Shown here piece after piece: positions 40,770-48,898 of a stretch of DNA of 54,313 bases (positions are counted from its first letter, which is position 1; each line of letters begins with the position of its first letter). The position numbers and the translations under genes were made by a program. This DNA is from Actinomycetota bacterium (GTDB lineage: Bacteria; Actinomycetota; Acidimicrobiia; Acidimicrobiales; Ilumatobacteraceae), in the NCBI GenBank assembly GCA_016871355.1, contig VFZC01000018.1:1-54313 (forward strand), in the 5' to 3' direction. The notes under the pieces are model-generated. The model had not been told where the DNA came from. It did not search any database and saw only the letters and a program-made list of their open reading frames with translations.

Positions 40770-41861
40770 TCAGGCCGGGTCGAAGATTCCGGTGAGTCCG
40801 GTCGGCTGATGCTCGCCGATGATCAATTGCTCGAGGACGCCGAGACCGGTGTTCTCGCCATCGCGAACTCGACAGACGGCCTGGATGTGCACGTGGCGCG
40901 GCTCGCACGGTGTCGTGACGGGAAGGTTCCATGCTTCGGCGCCCACCGCCAACTCACCTTTCCAGTAGCCATGTCCCCACTCGGGGTTGAAGTAGCCGAT
41001 CCCGGACATGTGGAACTCGTAGAGGGGTTCGAAGACGAGATGGCGCAATTCTCCGCTGGGTAGGGCGAGGTCGAGTGAGAACGACTGGGCCCAACGAGTT
41101 CCTGGGCGAAGCGACGTCGAGTAGGCGATACGTTCGGCTGACACGGCGGGTGCGTCCCCGTCGTTCAGGACGAAGCCGACCTCGTGCCAGCGAGACCCAT
41201 CAGCGAACTCGTTGACGTCGAAGTGCGTGGCGTAGGTCTCGAAGTTCACCGGAGCCCACAACCAGTAGTACTGAGGTTTGTTGGTGGGTGCTCCGAGATC
41301 GGCCGGTGGTCCGATCGGGCGCACACCCCACGAACGATCGCGTGATCCGTACGAACCAGGTTCGACCTCGTGGCGCTCACCTTCGACTTCGATCCAACCC
41401 GACCAGTGGCCGAACTGTGTGAGGCGGGTGTAGTCGGTGGTGATCCGCTGACCGGCCCGGGCCAGAAAATGCGGTTCTTGAACCGGACCGCTGCGAGCGA
41501 CGAACTCGAGATCGGCCTTGATCGCGTGCTCCGGCGAATCGACGATCACGCGGTGCCGTTTCATGGGTTCGACGATGCGAACTTCGATGGGCCCGACGTG
41601 GTTCGCGCGAGCCCGATCGAGTGGTGCGCGGCCCGAAGCGTGGAGGGAGATCTGCCGGGATCCGGCCACCACGACCGAGAACGATGCGTCGACGACGTGC
41701 CGGTTGGGGTAGAGACCGAGCGCGACGCCGAAGTAGAGCGACGCGTCGCGGCGATAGCCGTTGAAGAAATAGCGGTCGTAGTGATTCGGATCACTCGACG
41801 CAGTGAAAGCGATCGGTGAACTCGACGGATGAATCGGATAGTCGTCGAACGATGTGAGCAC
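40770..41861 (-). CDS. Unknown protein, possibly CrtC/AttH-like lipocalin fold
   Basis: A 363-aa soluble protein from GTG 41861. I recognise no firm family. YFFNGYRRDASLYFGVALGLYPNRHVVDASFSVV, GHWSGWIEVEGE, the run of aromatic residues YYWLWAPVNFETYATHFDVNEFADGSRWH, and FEPLYEFHMSGIGYFNPEWGHGYWKGEL suggest the double-lipocalin (hydroxyneurosporene synthase/AttH) fold seen in actinobacterial proteins of unknown role. The many Trp/Tyr would suit a hydrophobic ligand. GTG 41861 is chosen for its leaderless promoter; GTG 41867 adds two residues. It diverges from ctaA. Confidence 0.72.
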   Translation of the reverse strand: MLTSFDDYPIHPSSSPIAFTASSDPNHYDRYFFNGYRRDASLYFGVALGLYPNRHVVDASFSVVVAGSRQISLHASGRAPLDRARANHVGPIEVRIVEPMKRHRVIVDSPEHAIKADLEFVARSGPVQEPHFLARAGQRITTDYTRLTQFGHWSGWIEVEGERHEVEPGSYGSRDRSWGVRPIGPPADLGAPTNKPQYYWLWAPVNFETYATHFDVNEFADGSRWHEVGFVLNDGDAPAVSAERIAYSTSLRPGTRWAQSFSLDLALPSGELRHLVFEPLYEFHMSGIGYFNPEWGHGYWKGELAVGAEAWNLPVTTPCEPRHVHIQAVCRVRDGENTGLGVLEQLIIGEHQPTGLTGIFDPA

Positions 41862-41868
41862 GGTCACG

Positions 41869-41874
41869 ACCGTA
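41869..41874 (-). promoter_or_regulatory. -10 box of a leaderless promoter (CrtC/AttH-like gene)
   Basis: TACGGT on the minus strand, 7 bases before GTG 41861. Confidence 0.5.
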
Positions 41875-41911
41875 CTTCGCTCCGGGAAGTTCGGCCGTCA
41901 GCGGTCCGTAA

Positions 41912-41917
41912 TAGGGT
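41912..41917 (+). promoter_or_regulatory. -10 box of a leaderless promoter (ctaA)
   Basis: TAGGGT, then 6 bases, then GTG 41924. The opposing -10 box lies 37 bases upstream. Confidence 0.6.
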
Positions 41918-41923
41918 CGGGTC

Positions 41924-42808
41924 GTGCGGACGATCAGCCCTCGCTCGTATTCGCGGCTCGCGCTCACTGCCCTGGTCTTTTTGTGTGTGATCGTCCTCAC
42001 GGGTGCGGCGGTGCGTCTCACAGGTTCGGGTCTCGGCTGCGAGGACTGGCCTCGCTGCAACGAAGAGCGTTTCGTCGACGTTTCGTCCACGCACGGCGCG
42101 ATCGAGCAGGTCAATCGGCTCTTCACCGGCCTGGTGGCCCTGTCGGTGATCTTGGCCGTTCTCGGCGCCCACCGGCGGCTACCGCGACGCCCCGACCTGG
42201 TTCGCTTGGCCTGGGGTCTGGTGGCTGGGGTGGTCGGTCAAGTCGTCCTGGGCGGGATCGTCGTCCTCACCGATCTGCATCCGTTGGCCAACCAAGGTCA
42301 CTTCTTGTTGTCGATGGTCCTCGTCACCAACGCGACGGTGCTGTGGGTCCGCGCATCCGACGAACAGCGTGTCCATCGAAGCGGTCAGCGGTCTCTTTCG
42401 CAACAGTTGGCGCTGGTTACGTTCGTCCTCGGCTGTGTCGCTCTGTACACCGGAACCATCGTGACCGGCTCGGGTCCGCACGCTGGTGACGAGGAAGCGC
42501 GTCGATTCGGTTTCGACATCTCCCACGTGGCGCGCCTCCACGGAATCAGCGTCATCCTCTTCCTGGTCGTCCTTCTCGCAACCATCGCCGTCATTCGCCG
42601 AGCCAGGGACGAGTGGAAGTCGATGAGTGGAGTACTCGAAGCGACGATGGCCATCGGTGTGATTCAGGCCGCGATTGGCTACACGCAGTACTTCAACGAC
42701 ATTCCGTCCGCCTTGGTGGCCATTCACATCGTCGGTGCGACAGCGATCATGATCGCTCTCACACGGCTGGTCACACAGTCGAACCGCGTCTCAGTCGACG
42801 TCGCGTAA
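41924..42808 (+). CDS. ctaA: Heme A synthase (CtaA/COX15)
   Basis: A 294-aa, eight-helix membrane enzyme that oxidises the methyl group of heme O to give heme A for aa3-type cytochrome oxidase. Four conserved heme-ligand His lie in STHGAIEQVNRL (His57), NQGHFLLS, HVARLHG and AIHIVGA. LTGSGLGCEDWPRC carries the extracellular Cys pair (Cys39, Cys45) near Glu61. The GTG start fits the leaderless promoter. Its 3' end overlaps the convergent NMO-like gene by 18 bases. It implies an aerobic organism with an aa3 oxidase. Confidence 0.95.
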   Translation: MRTISPRSYSRLALTALVFLCVIVLTGAAVRLTGSGLGCEDWPRCNEERFVDVSSTHGAIEQVNRLFTGLVALSVILAVLGAHRRLPRRPDLVRLAWGLVAGVVGQVVLGGIVVLTDLHPLANQGHFLLSMVLVTNATVLWVRASDEQRVHRSGQRSLSQQLALVTFVLGCVALYTGTIVTGSGPHAGDEEARRFGFDISHVARLHGISVILFLVVLLATIAVIRRARDEWKSMSGVLEATMAIGVIQAAIGYTQYFNDIPSALVAIHIVGATAIMIALTRLVTQSNRVSVDVA

Positions 42809-43732
42809 ACGGTCACGAACGGCTCTGAATTCGTCGACCATCGTGTGAACGATCGACTCGACCGGCTCGACCGACTCGATACGGCCCATGACCTGGCCGG
42901 TCAGTGCGATCGAGGCTTCCATGTCGCCTCCGAAGTAGAGATCGAGAGCGCGGCTCATTTCGGTGAGTGGAACGTTCTCTCGTCTCTCCAAGAGAGTGGT
43001 TCGTTCGGTTCGCAGTGCGCGCAAACCTGGGCGCGAGTGCCGGTTCAGGAACACCGTGTCGGTTTCGGCTCCGGCCACGATGGCGTTCTTCCAGTTGTCG
43101 TGTACCGGAGACTCGGCAGCCGACACCATGCGGGTGCCGAGCTGGACCCCTTCGGCGCCCAGTGCGAACGCGGCGGCCATCGACCGGCCGTCGCAGATGC
43201 CGCCGGCGGCGATGATCGGGACGTCGACCTTGCTGGCGACCAAGGGCAACAGGACCATGGTGGACACGTCGCGTGGATTCTTGAACCCTCCGCCCTCGCC
43301 ACCTTCCACGACGAGACCGTCGACTCCGGCGTCGACGGCCTTCAAGGCCGCTGACAACGTCGGAACGACGTGGAACACGGTGAGACCGGCTGCTTTGAGC
43401 TTCTCCGTGTACTGACGAGGATCACCCGCCGAGGTGGTGACGAACCGAACGCCCTGGGCCACCACGAAATCGACGATCGACGGATCACGCACGAAGAGCT
43501 GTGCGATGTTGACGCCGAACGGCCGATCGGTGATCTCGCGCATGGTCGAGATCTCGTTCCGAACGGCGTCGAGTTCTCCCGAGGACGTTTCGATGATGCC
43601 GAGTGCACCTGATCGACTCACTGCTGAAGCGAGTTGCGAGCGAGCGATCCAACCCATGGGCGCTTGCACGATCGGATAGTCGACGCCGAGCAGACGCGTG
43701 AGTCGGTTGTTGATCGGGGCCGGTCGGTTCAT
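42791..43732 (-). CDS. NMO/FabK-like FMN flavoprotein lacking the catalytic His
   Basis: A 313-aa TIM-barrel flavoprotein of the nitronate monooxygenase/enoyl reductase family. FMN-contact motifs are PIVQAPMGWIA, GVNIAQLFV, VPIIAAGGICDGRSMAAAFALGAEGVQLGTRM. The usual EAGGH segment that carries the catalytic His in both nitronate monooxygenase and FabK reads EGGEGGGFKNPRD, with Phe in its place, so a different reaction is likely. ATG 43732 overlaps the EamA stop as ATGA. Confidence 0.87.
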   Translation of the reverse strand: MNRPAPINNRLTRLLGVDYPIVQAPMGWIARSQLASAVSRSGALGIIETSSGELDAVRNEISTMREITDRPFGVNIAQLFVRDPSIVDFVVAQGVRFVTTSAGDPRQYTEKLKAAGLTVFHVVPTLSAALKAVDAGVDGLVVEGGEGGGFKNPRDVSTMVLLPLVASKVDVPIIAAGGICDGRSMAAAFALGAEGVQLGTRMVSAAESPVHDNWKNAIVAGAETDTVFLNRHSRPGLRALRTERTTLLERRENVPLTEMSRALDLYFGGDMEASIALTGQVMGRIESVEPVESIVHTMVDEFRAVRDRLRDVD

Positions 43733-44682
43733 GTGCGCACGGTAGTTCGTGCCGACAGAGCGGCCAGTGGCATCGCAGCCAGCACGAGACCGGCTCCGAT
43801 CCAGCCGACGGTCGAGAGTCGTTCGTCGAGGAACGTCACCGCGAGGACGGCCGCGACGGCTGGCTCGAGCAAGGTGAGCATCACGACCGTGGTCGGAGCG
43901 AGCGTGCGCAAGCCCCAGCCGAACGCGACGTAGGCGATCGTGAGTGTCACGAGAGCGAGCCAGGCCATGACGATCAGGCCGCGGCCTTCACCGAGCCAGG
44001 CCAGATCGCGAACGAAGAGAAGTGGGCTGGCGAGGAGTCCGCCTCCGAAAAACAGCAGAGCCATGGTGCTCGTCGAGTCCGCACCCGCGCCGATCGCGGT
44101 CGAGCCCGCCTCGGTGTAGAGCGCGTAACTGGCGCCGGCCAAGACCGCGGCCACGATGCCAACGGTGTCGGTTTCGAGTCGGTCGGAACCATCACCGATG
44201 AGCAGAACCAGTCCGATGCCGATCATGACGGCAGCGAGATACCACAGGGGCGCCGGTGCCGGGCGATGACGAAACGCGCCGATCAGCCGACTGGCCAGGG
44301 GACTGACGGCGATCGTGATGACGGTGGCCATGGCCACGCCGGTTCGTTGGGTCGCGTCGAAGAATCCGAGTTGGTATACCGCGACCCCAATGGCCCCCAC
44401 GCCCAGAGCAGCCCGGTGTCGACGCCACATCGACAGTCGTCGCCCCGCGATGAGGCACAGCGCCGCTCCACCCACCAAGAGCCGAACCGCACCGGCGGCC
44501 AGTGAATCGGTACCGGCCGGGGCCTTGGCCAGAGCGGTTCCGGTCGTGCCGAAGAGGGCGGCCACTCCCATGACGGCCAGGACGGATTCGGCGAACGGGC
44601 GGCTGGCCGGGGAGTTGGCCGCTGTCGGTGTGACTCTTTCGAGCGGCACGCACTCTGAACTACCATCTCGGCGTTCCGTCAT
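43729..44682 (-). CDS. EamA-family (DMT) transporter
   Basis: A 317-aa membrane protein with ten hydrophobic segments in two EamA repeats (ALFGTTGTALAKAPAGTDSLAAGAVRLLVGG and AGASYALYTEAGSTAIG). The family exports or imports small metabolites such as amino acids. ATG 44682 gives a roughly 30-residue hydrophilic leader; a GTG a few codons in (VPLERV) is possible. It is co-transcribed with the NMO-like flavoprotein through an ATGA overlap and diverges from the liv operon. Confidence 0.87.
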   Translation of the reverse strand: MTERRDGSSECVPLERVTPTAANSPASRPFAESVLAVMGVAALFGTTGTALAKAPAGTDSLAAGAVRLLVGGAALCLIAGRRLSMWRRHRAALGVGAIGVAVYQLGFFDATQRTGVAMATVITIAVSPLASRLIGAFRHRPAPAPLWYLAAVMIGIGLVLLIGDGSDRLETDTVGIVAAVLAGASYALYTEAGSTAIGAGADSTSTMALLFFGGGLLASPLLFVRDLAWLGEGRGLIVMAWLALVTLTIAYVAFGWGLRTLAPTTVVMLTLLEPAVAAVLAVTFLDERLSTVGWIGAGLVLAAMPLAALSARTTVRT

Positions 44683-44750
44683 CACGGATGACCAATGGTC
44701 GTCCGGGGCGTATCGGCTGAGTGTCGCCGATGTGTCGTTGCGGTGTCGGA

Positions 44751-44774
44751 CCTGGGCGGGGGGTTCTCCCCAGG
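44751..44774 (+). other. Hairpin in the leader before livH
   Basis: CCTGGG and CCCAGG can pair, with an inner GGGG/CCCC option, about 28 bases before the livH start. It lies in the likely 5' untranslated region and might modulate translation or mark attenuation. No riboswitch class is recognisable. Confidence 0.3.
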
Positions 44775-44801
44775 TAACTGGACGAGGAAGAGACGGTTTT
44801 C

Positions 44802-46151
44802 GTGGCGAATCGCTGGAGACGATTGATCGTCTTGCTGTTCGGCTTCCTCGCCGTCTTGGGCTGGGCGGCCACACCGGCCTCAGCCGACGGCGTTTCGCTT
44901 CGCGCACAGGTCAAAGAGCAGGCCCGTGGAGCCGGTGGTGAGACCGCCAACAAGCCCATTGCCGGAGTCGTCATCGTGGTCACCGACGAAGCGGGCAACG
45001 AGGTCGGTCGCGGTGAGACCGACGACAAGGGTGTGGTGGTCATCGAACTGCCGGGAAAGGCCAACTACACCGTCACCCTCGACGAGGACACCTTGCCGGA
45101 CGGTCAAGCTCTGACTGGCACCTCGCCCGCCACCCAAAGGCTCACGGCCGAGAGTTTCATCACGTCGACCAAGGTGGTGAACTTCTTCACCGGCGAGTCA
45201 CAGGGAGGCTCCCAGAACCTCGGCGAGAAACTGGCCCAACGTCTGGTCAATGGCATCCGGCTCGGATTGATCCTGGCCATGTGCTCGGTGGGTCTTTCGC
45301 TCATCTTCGGGACCACCGGCCTCACCAACTTCGCGCACGGCGAAATGGTGACCTTCGGAGGTCTGGCCGCCTTCATCTTCAACATCACGGGACTCACCTT
45401 CCTGGGCTTCCTCGGTTTCCTGCCCGGAGTCACCGACGACGGGAAGTTTCACATCCTCATCGCTGCGCCACTCGGCATCGCGGCCGGTGGTTTGTTCGGC
45501 TGGGCGCTCAATGCCGGAATCTTCGCTCGACTGCGTCAGCGCGGAATCGGCTTGGTCACCCAGATGGTGCTCACGGTCGGCCTGTCGATCTTGCTACGCA
45601 ACGTCTATCTGTCGCGGTTCGACAGCCGCACCAGGCCCTATGGCGACTACTCGTTGCAGAAGTCATGGAAATTCGGGCCGATTCAGATCACGCCGCGCGA
45701 CTTCACGTTGTCGGTGCTGTCGGTGGTCATCCTCGTGGCGGTCGCCCTCGCGCTGCGGTACACGCGTCTCGGTAAGGCGACGCGCGCGGTGTCCGACAAC
45801 CCCGATTTGGCTTCGTCCACTGGTATCGACTCCGAACGGGTCGTCAAGTTGGTGTGGATCCTGGGCGGAGCATTGGCGGCCACCGGCGGCGTGTTCCGCG
45901 GACTCGACGAGCAGGTCAGCTTCGACATGGGAGCGCGTCTGCTGTTCTTGATGTTCGCCGGTATCACCTTGGGTGGCCTCGGCTCCGCCTTCGGCGCCCT
46001 CGTGGGCGGTTTCGTGGTGGGTGTTCTCGTCGAAGTGGCGAGTTTGGTGGTGCCCAGCGAATTGAAGGCCGCACCAGCCCTCCTGATCTTGATCCTCGTG
46101 CTCCTGTTCCGTCCGCAGGGCATCCTCGGTAAAGCGCAGAGAGTGGGGTAG
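44802..46151 (+). CDS. livH: Branched-chain amino-acid-type ABC permease LivH with secreted N-terminal domain
   Basis: A 449-aa protein. Residues 1-28 are a signal sequence ending TPASA-DG. Residues about 30-115 form an extracytoplasmic beta-sandwich-like domain (IAGVVIVVTDEAGNEVGRGETDDKGVVVIELPGKANYTVTLDEDTLPDG) similar to carboxypeptidase-regulatory/prealbumin-like modules. Residues about 140-449 are the LivH permease, with GIRLGLILAMCSVGLSLIFGTTGLTNFAHGEM, the EAA-like RAVSDNPDLASSTGID and the ending LLFRPQGILG. Ordinary LivH is about 290-310 aa and lacks the first 130 residues. GTG 44802 has GAGGAAGAG upstream. It is the first gene of livHMGF. Confidence 0.9.
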   Translation: MANRWRRLIVLLFGFLAVLGWAATPASADGVSLRAQVKEQARGAGGETANKPIAGVVIVVTDEAGNEVGRGETDDKGVVVIELPGKANYTVTLDEDTLPDGQALTGTSPATQRLTAESFITSTKVVNFFTGESQGGSQNLGEKLAQRLVNGIRLGLILAMCSVGLSLIFGTTGLTNFAHGEMVTFGGLAAFIFNITGLTFLGFLGFLPGVTDDGKFHILIAAPLGIAAGGLFGWALNAGIFARLRQRGIGLVTQMVLTVGLSILLRNVYLSRFDSRTRPYGDYSLQKSWKFGPIQITPRDFTLSVLSVVILVAVALALRYTRLGKATRAVSDNPDLASSTGIDSERVVKLVWILGGALAATGGVFRGLDEQVSFDMGARLLFLMFAGITLGGLGSAFGALVGGFVVGVLVEVASLVVPSELKAAPALLILILVLLFRPQGILGKAQRVG

Positions 46152-46153
46152 CG

Positions 46154-47164
46154 ATGGATTGGTCGCTCATCTTCGAGAACACCCTCAAAGGCTTCATTGG
46201 CATCAACGCGGTGTACTTCGCGCTCGCTGCTCTCGGTCTCAACGTTCAGTTTGGTTACACCGGGCTTCTCAACTTCGGCCAGGCCGGCTTCATGGCCTGC
46301 GGTGCCTATGGCCTCGGTATGACGGCTCAGTACTTCGAGATCTCCATGTGGTGGGGCATCCCTCTCGGCATCCTGTTCTCGGTCGGGCTCGGTCTGCTGA
46401 TGGGTGTTCCGACACTGCGATTGCGTGCCGATTATCTCGCGATCGTCACGATCGCCGCGGCCGAGATCATCCGCTTGGTCGTGCGATCGGTCCGCTTCAA
46501 GCACTACTTCGGTGGTAGTGACGGCATCAACAACTTCTCGCGGACGTTTCGCGATCTGGGCAACAAAGTCGGTATCGACGAGGCCTCGAGATATGGTTTC
46601 TCGCCTTTCCGGTTCACCGGCCGTGAACTCTGGACTCTCATCGTCGGTTGGATTCTGGTCGCGCTCCTCGGCTTCTTCGTCTACACGTTGATGAAGAGTC
46701 CGTGGGGACGAGTGCTCAAGGCCATTCGCGAGGACGAAGACGCGGTTCGATCGCTCGGCAAGAACGTGTACTCGTACAAGATGCAGTCGCTGATCCTGGG
46801 CGGCATCCTCGGAACGATCTCCGGCATGATCTTCGCTCTCGACCGGGCAGCCGTGCAGCCCGACAACTACAGCCGCGACGTCACGTTCTACATCCTCACT
46901 GCTCTGGTGCTCGGTGGAGTCGCCCGGGTATCCGGTTCGATCATCGGTCCGATGATCTTCTGGGGAATCTTCACCTTCCTCGACAACTTCATGCGCCAGG
47001 TGGCCGACGACCCGATCCGCATCGGCAACTTCCAGGTAATGGACTCGACCGATGTCGGTCCGCTCAACTTCATCCTCATCGGTCTGACCCTCATCTTGCT
47101 GATGGTGTTCCGGCCTCAGGGTGTGTTTGGTGATCGCAAGGAGATGGCGTTCGATGGCCGCTGA
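46154..47164 (+). CDS. livM: Branched-chain amino-acid-type ABC permease LivM
   Basis: A 336-aa inner-membrane permease. AALGLNVQFGYTGLLNFGQAGFMACGAYG is the family signature. GVPTLRLRADYLAIVTIAAAEIIRLV and KAIREDEDAVRSLGKNVYSYK (the ATPase-coupling loop) follow. It pairs with LivH to form the channel for a branched-chain amino acid, amide or urea-like solute. It begins 2 bases after the livH stop and overlaps livG by 11 bases. Confidence 0.94.
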   Translation: MDWSLIFENTLKGFIGINAVYFALAALGLNVQFGYTGLLNFGQAGFMACGAYGLGMTAQYFEISMWWGIPLGILFSVGLGLLMGVPTLRLRADYLAIVTIAAAEIIRLVVRSVRFKHYFGGSDGINNFSRTFRDLGNKVGIDEASRYGFSPFRFTGRELWTLIVGWILVALLGFFVYTLMKSPWGRVLKAIREDEDAVRSLGKNVYSYKMQSLILGGILGTISGMIFALDRAAVQPDNYSRDVTFYILTALVLGGVARVSGSIIGPMIFWGIFTFLDNFMRQVADDPIRIGNFQVMDSTDVGPLNFILIGLTLILLMVFRPQGVFGDRKEMAFDGR

Positions 47165-48029
47165 GCGTTCGTATTCACCCTTGGCGCAGGCCGCCCGTTC
47201 GGCCCTGGCGGGTTGCGAGAAGGTGCCCGGATCGCGCAAACCCGATCCGATCCTGGTCGCTGATGGTGTTCGTCGTGAGTTCGGTGGCATCGTCGCCGTG
47301 GACGTCGATCACATCGATGTGCAGCGCGGCTCGATCACGGCACTGATCGGACCCAACGGAGCCGGCAAGACCACGCTGTTCAACCTTCTCTCCGGCTTCG
47401 ACACTCCATCGACCGGTCAATGGTCGTTCGACGGACGAGACATGGCCAAGGTCGCACCGCACAAGACCGCCGCGCTGGGCATGGTGCGCACGTTCCAGCT
47501 CACCAAGAGCCTCACGAAGTTGTCGGTGATCGAGAACATGCGTCTCGGTGCCACCGGACAGCGGGGCGAGAAGTGGTGGAACGGCTTGTTCGCGAGCACC
47601 TGGAAGAAACAGGAGGCCGAGATCACCTCTCGGGCCGAGGGGCTGCTCGATCGCTTCACGTTGTCGCACATGCGTGACGAGTTCGCTGGCGCCCTGTCGG
47701 GTGGGCAACGCAAGTTGCTCGAGATGGCTCGTGCGCTCATGACCAACCCCAACTTGGTGATGCTCGACGAACCGATGGCGGGAGTCAACCCGGCCCTCAA
47801 GCAAAGCCTCAACGACCACATCCGCGGCCTCCGCGATGAAGGCATGACCGTGCTCTTCGTCGAACACGACATGGACATGGTTCACGACGTATCCGACTGG
47901 GTGATCGTGATGGCCGAGGGGCGAGTCATCGCCGAAGGGACACCCGACGACATCTCGAAGAATCCGGCCGTGATCGACGCCTACCTCGGCGCGCACCAGG
48001 GTCGTTCACTCCTGGAGGAGGACGCATGA
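47154..48029 (+). CDS. livG: ABC transporter ATPase LivG
   Basis: A 291-aa cytoplasmic ATPase. Walker A is GPNGAGKTT, the signature is LSGGQRKLLEMARALM, Walker B is VMLDEPMAGVNP, and the H-loop is FVEHDMDMV, which is the LivG-type order. A roughly 30-residue N-terminal extension (AERSYSPLAQAARSALAGCEKVPG) precedes the usual start of the domain. ATG 47154 lies inside the livM 3' end, and the stop overlaps livF as ATGA. Confidence 0.94.
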   Translation: MAAERSYSPLAQAARSALAGCEKVPGSRKPDPILVADGVRREFGGIVAVDVDHIDVQRGSITALIGPNGAGKTTLFNLLSGFDTPSTGQWSFDGRDMAKVAPHKTAALGMVRTFQLTKSLTKLSVIENMRLGATGQRGEKWWNGLFASTWKKQEAEITSRAEGLLDRFTLSHMRDEFAGALSGGQRKLLEMARALMTNPNLVMLDEPMAGVNPALKQSLNDHIRGLRDEGMTVLFVEHDMDMVHDVSDWVIVMAEGRVIAEGTPDDISKNPAVIDAYLGAHQGRSLLEEDA

Positions 48030-48757
48030 GCAAGGTTCTCCACGCCACCGACCTCGTCGCCGGGTACATCCCCGAGGTCAACATCCTCAATGGTTGCAAT
48101 CTGGAGGTGTCGAGCGGCGAGTTCGTGGGCATCATCGGCCCGAACGGCGCCGGCAAGTCGACCTTCCTGAAAGCAGTGCTCGGGCAGTGCAAGGTGCGTT
48201 CGGGTCAGATCTTCTTGAACGAACATGAGATCACCGGACGTAAGGCTCACGAACTCGTCGCCATGGGTGTGGGCTACGTTCCGCAGACCAAGAACGTGTT
48301 TCCGAGTCTCACGGTTCGTGAAAACCTCGAGATGGGTTGCTTCCTGAAGCCTTCGGTGTTCACCGAACGTTTCGATTACGTGGTCGACATGTTCCCGCGA
48401 CTGGGTGAGCGGGCGGCTCTGCGAGCCGGCTCGTTGTCTGGTGGCGAGCGTCAGATGGTGGCGATGGGTCGCGCTCTCATGATGAAGCCGGCGATCCTGC
48501 TTCTCGACGAACCGTCGGCCGGGTTGTCACCACAGCTCCAGGACGAAGTGTTCGTCAACTGCCGGACCATCAATCAGTCGGGAGTGGCGATCTTGATGGT
48601 CGAACAGAACGCTCGCCGTTGCCTCCAGGTGGTGCACCGCGGCTACGTACTCGATCAGGGTCGTAACGCCTACACCGGTTCGGGCCGCGATCTGCTGAGC
48701 GATTCGAACGTGATCGAGTTGTATCTCGGCACGCTCGCCCGCTCGACCGGCGGCTGA
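48026..48757 (+). CDS. livF: ABC transporter ATPase LivF
   Basis: A 243-aa ATPase partner of LivG. Walker A is GPNGAGKST, the family-typical GVGYVPQTKNVFPSLTVRENLEMG follows, the signature is LSGGERQMVAMGRALM, and Walker B is ILLLDEPSAGLSP. Together LivG and LivF power uptake through LivHM. It is the last gene of the operon and is followed 13 bases later by a triplicated terminator repeat. Confidence 0.95.
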   Translation: MSKVLHATDLVAGYIPEVNILNGCNLEVSSGEFVGIIGPNGAGKSTFLKAVLGQCKVRSGQIFLNEHEITGRKAHELVAMGVGYVPQTKNVFPSLTVRENLEMGCFLKPSVFTERFDYVVDMFPRLGERAALRAGSLSGGERQMVAMGRALMMKPAILLLDEPSAGLSPQLQDEVFVNCRTINQSGVAILMVEQNARRCLQVVHRGYVLDQGRNAYTGSGRDLLSDSNVIELYLGTLARSTGG

Positions 48758-48770
48758 GCCGTTATCACGT

Positions 48771-48868
48771 CCCCCGGTTTCCCGGGGGAGTCTGAGAATG
48801 AGAAAGGCCCCCCGGTTTCCCGGGGGAGTCTGAGAATGAGAAAGGCCCCCCGGTTTCCCGGGGGGCCT
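48771..48868. repeat. 38-bp tandem repeat of a terminator hairpin (about 2.6 copies)
   Basis: A 38-bp unit starting CCCCCGGTTTCCCGGGGG and continuing AGTCTGAGAATGAGAAAGG is repeated with period 38; the GGTTT core begins at 48776, 48814 and 48852. Each copy carries a GC-rich hairpin with loop TTTC. Only the last copy has the full 13-bp stem. The array lies between livF and the convergent livK gene. Confidence 0.85.
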
Positions 48869-48870
48869 TT
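48841..48870. terminator. Bidirectional rho-independent-type terminator
   Basis: AAAGGCCCCCCGG-TTTC-CCGGGGGGCCTTT is a perfect 13-bp stem with a 4-base loop. The AAA/TTT ends give a short U-tract in both directions, so it can end both the liv operon and the convergent livK transcript. Confidence 0.8.
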
Positions 48871-48898
48871 GCTTCACTCGATCAGAGCGAGTGGGTGA

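Noticed and set aside
45683-47290. Minus-strand open frame (about 535 codons) opposite livH/livM
   Set aside because: It spans several livHMG gene boundaries and is rich in Asp/Glu/Arg, the mirror of membrane-protein codons. It is not a gene.
48771-48870. 38-bp tandem repeat as a CRISPR array
   Set aside because: The units are directly adjacent with no unique spacers, and each contains a terminator hairpin.
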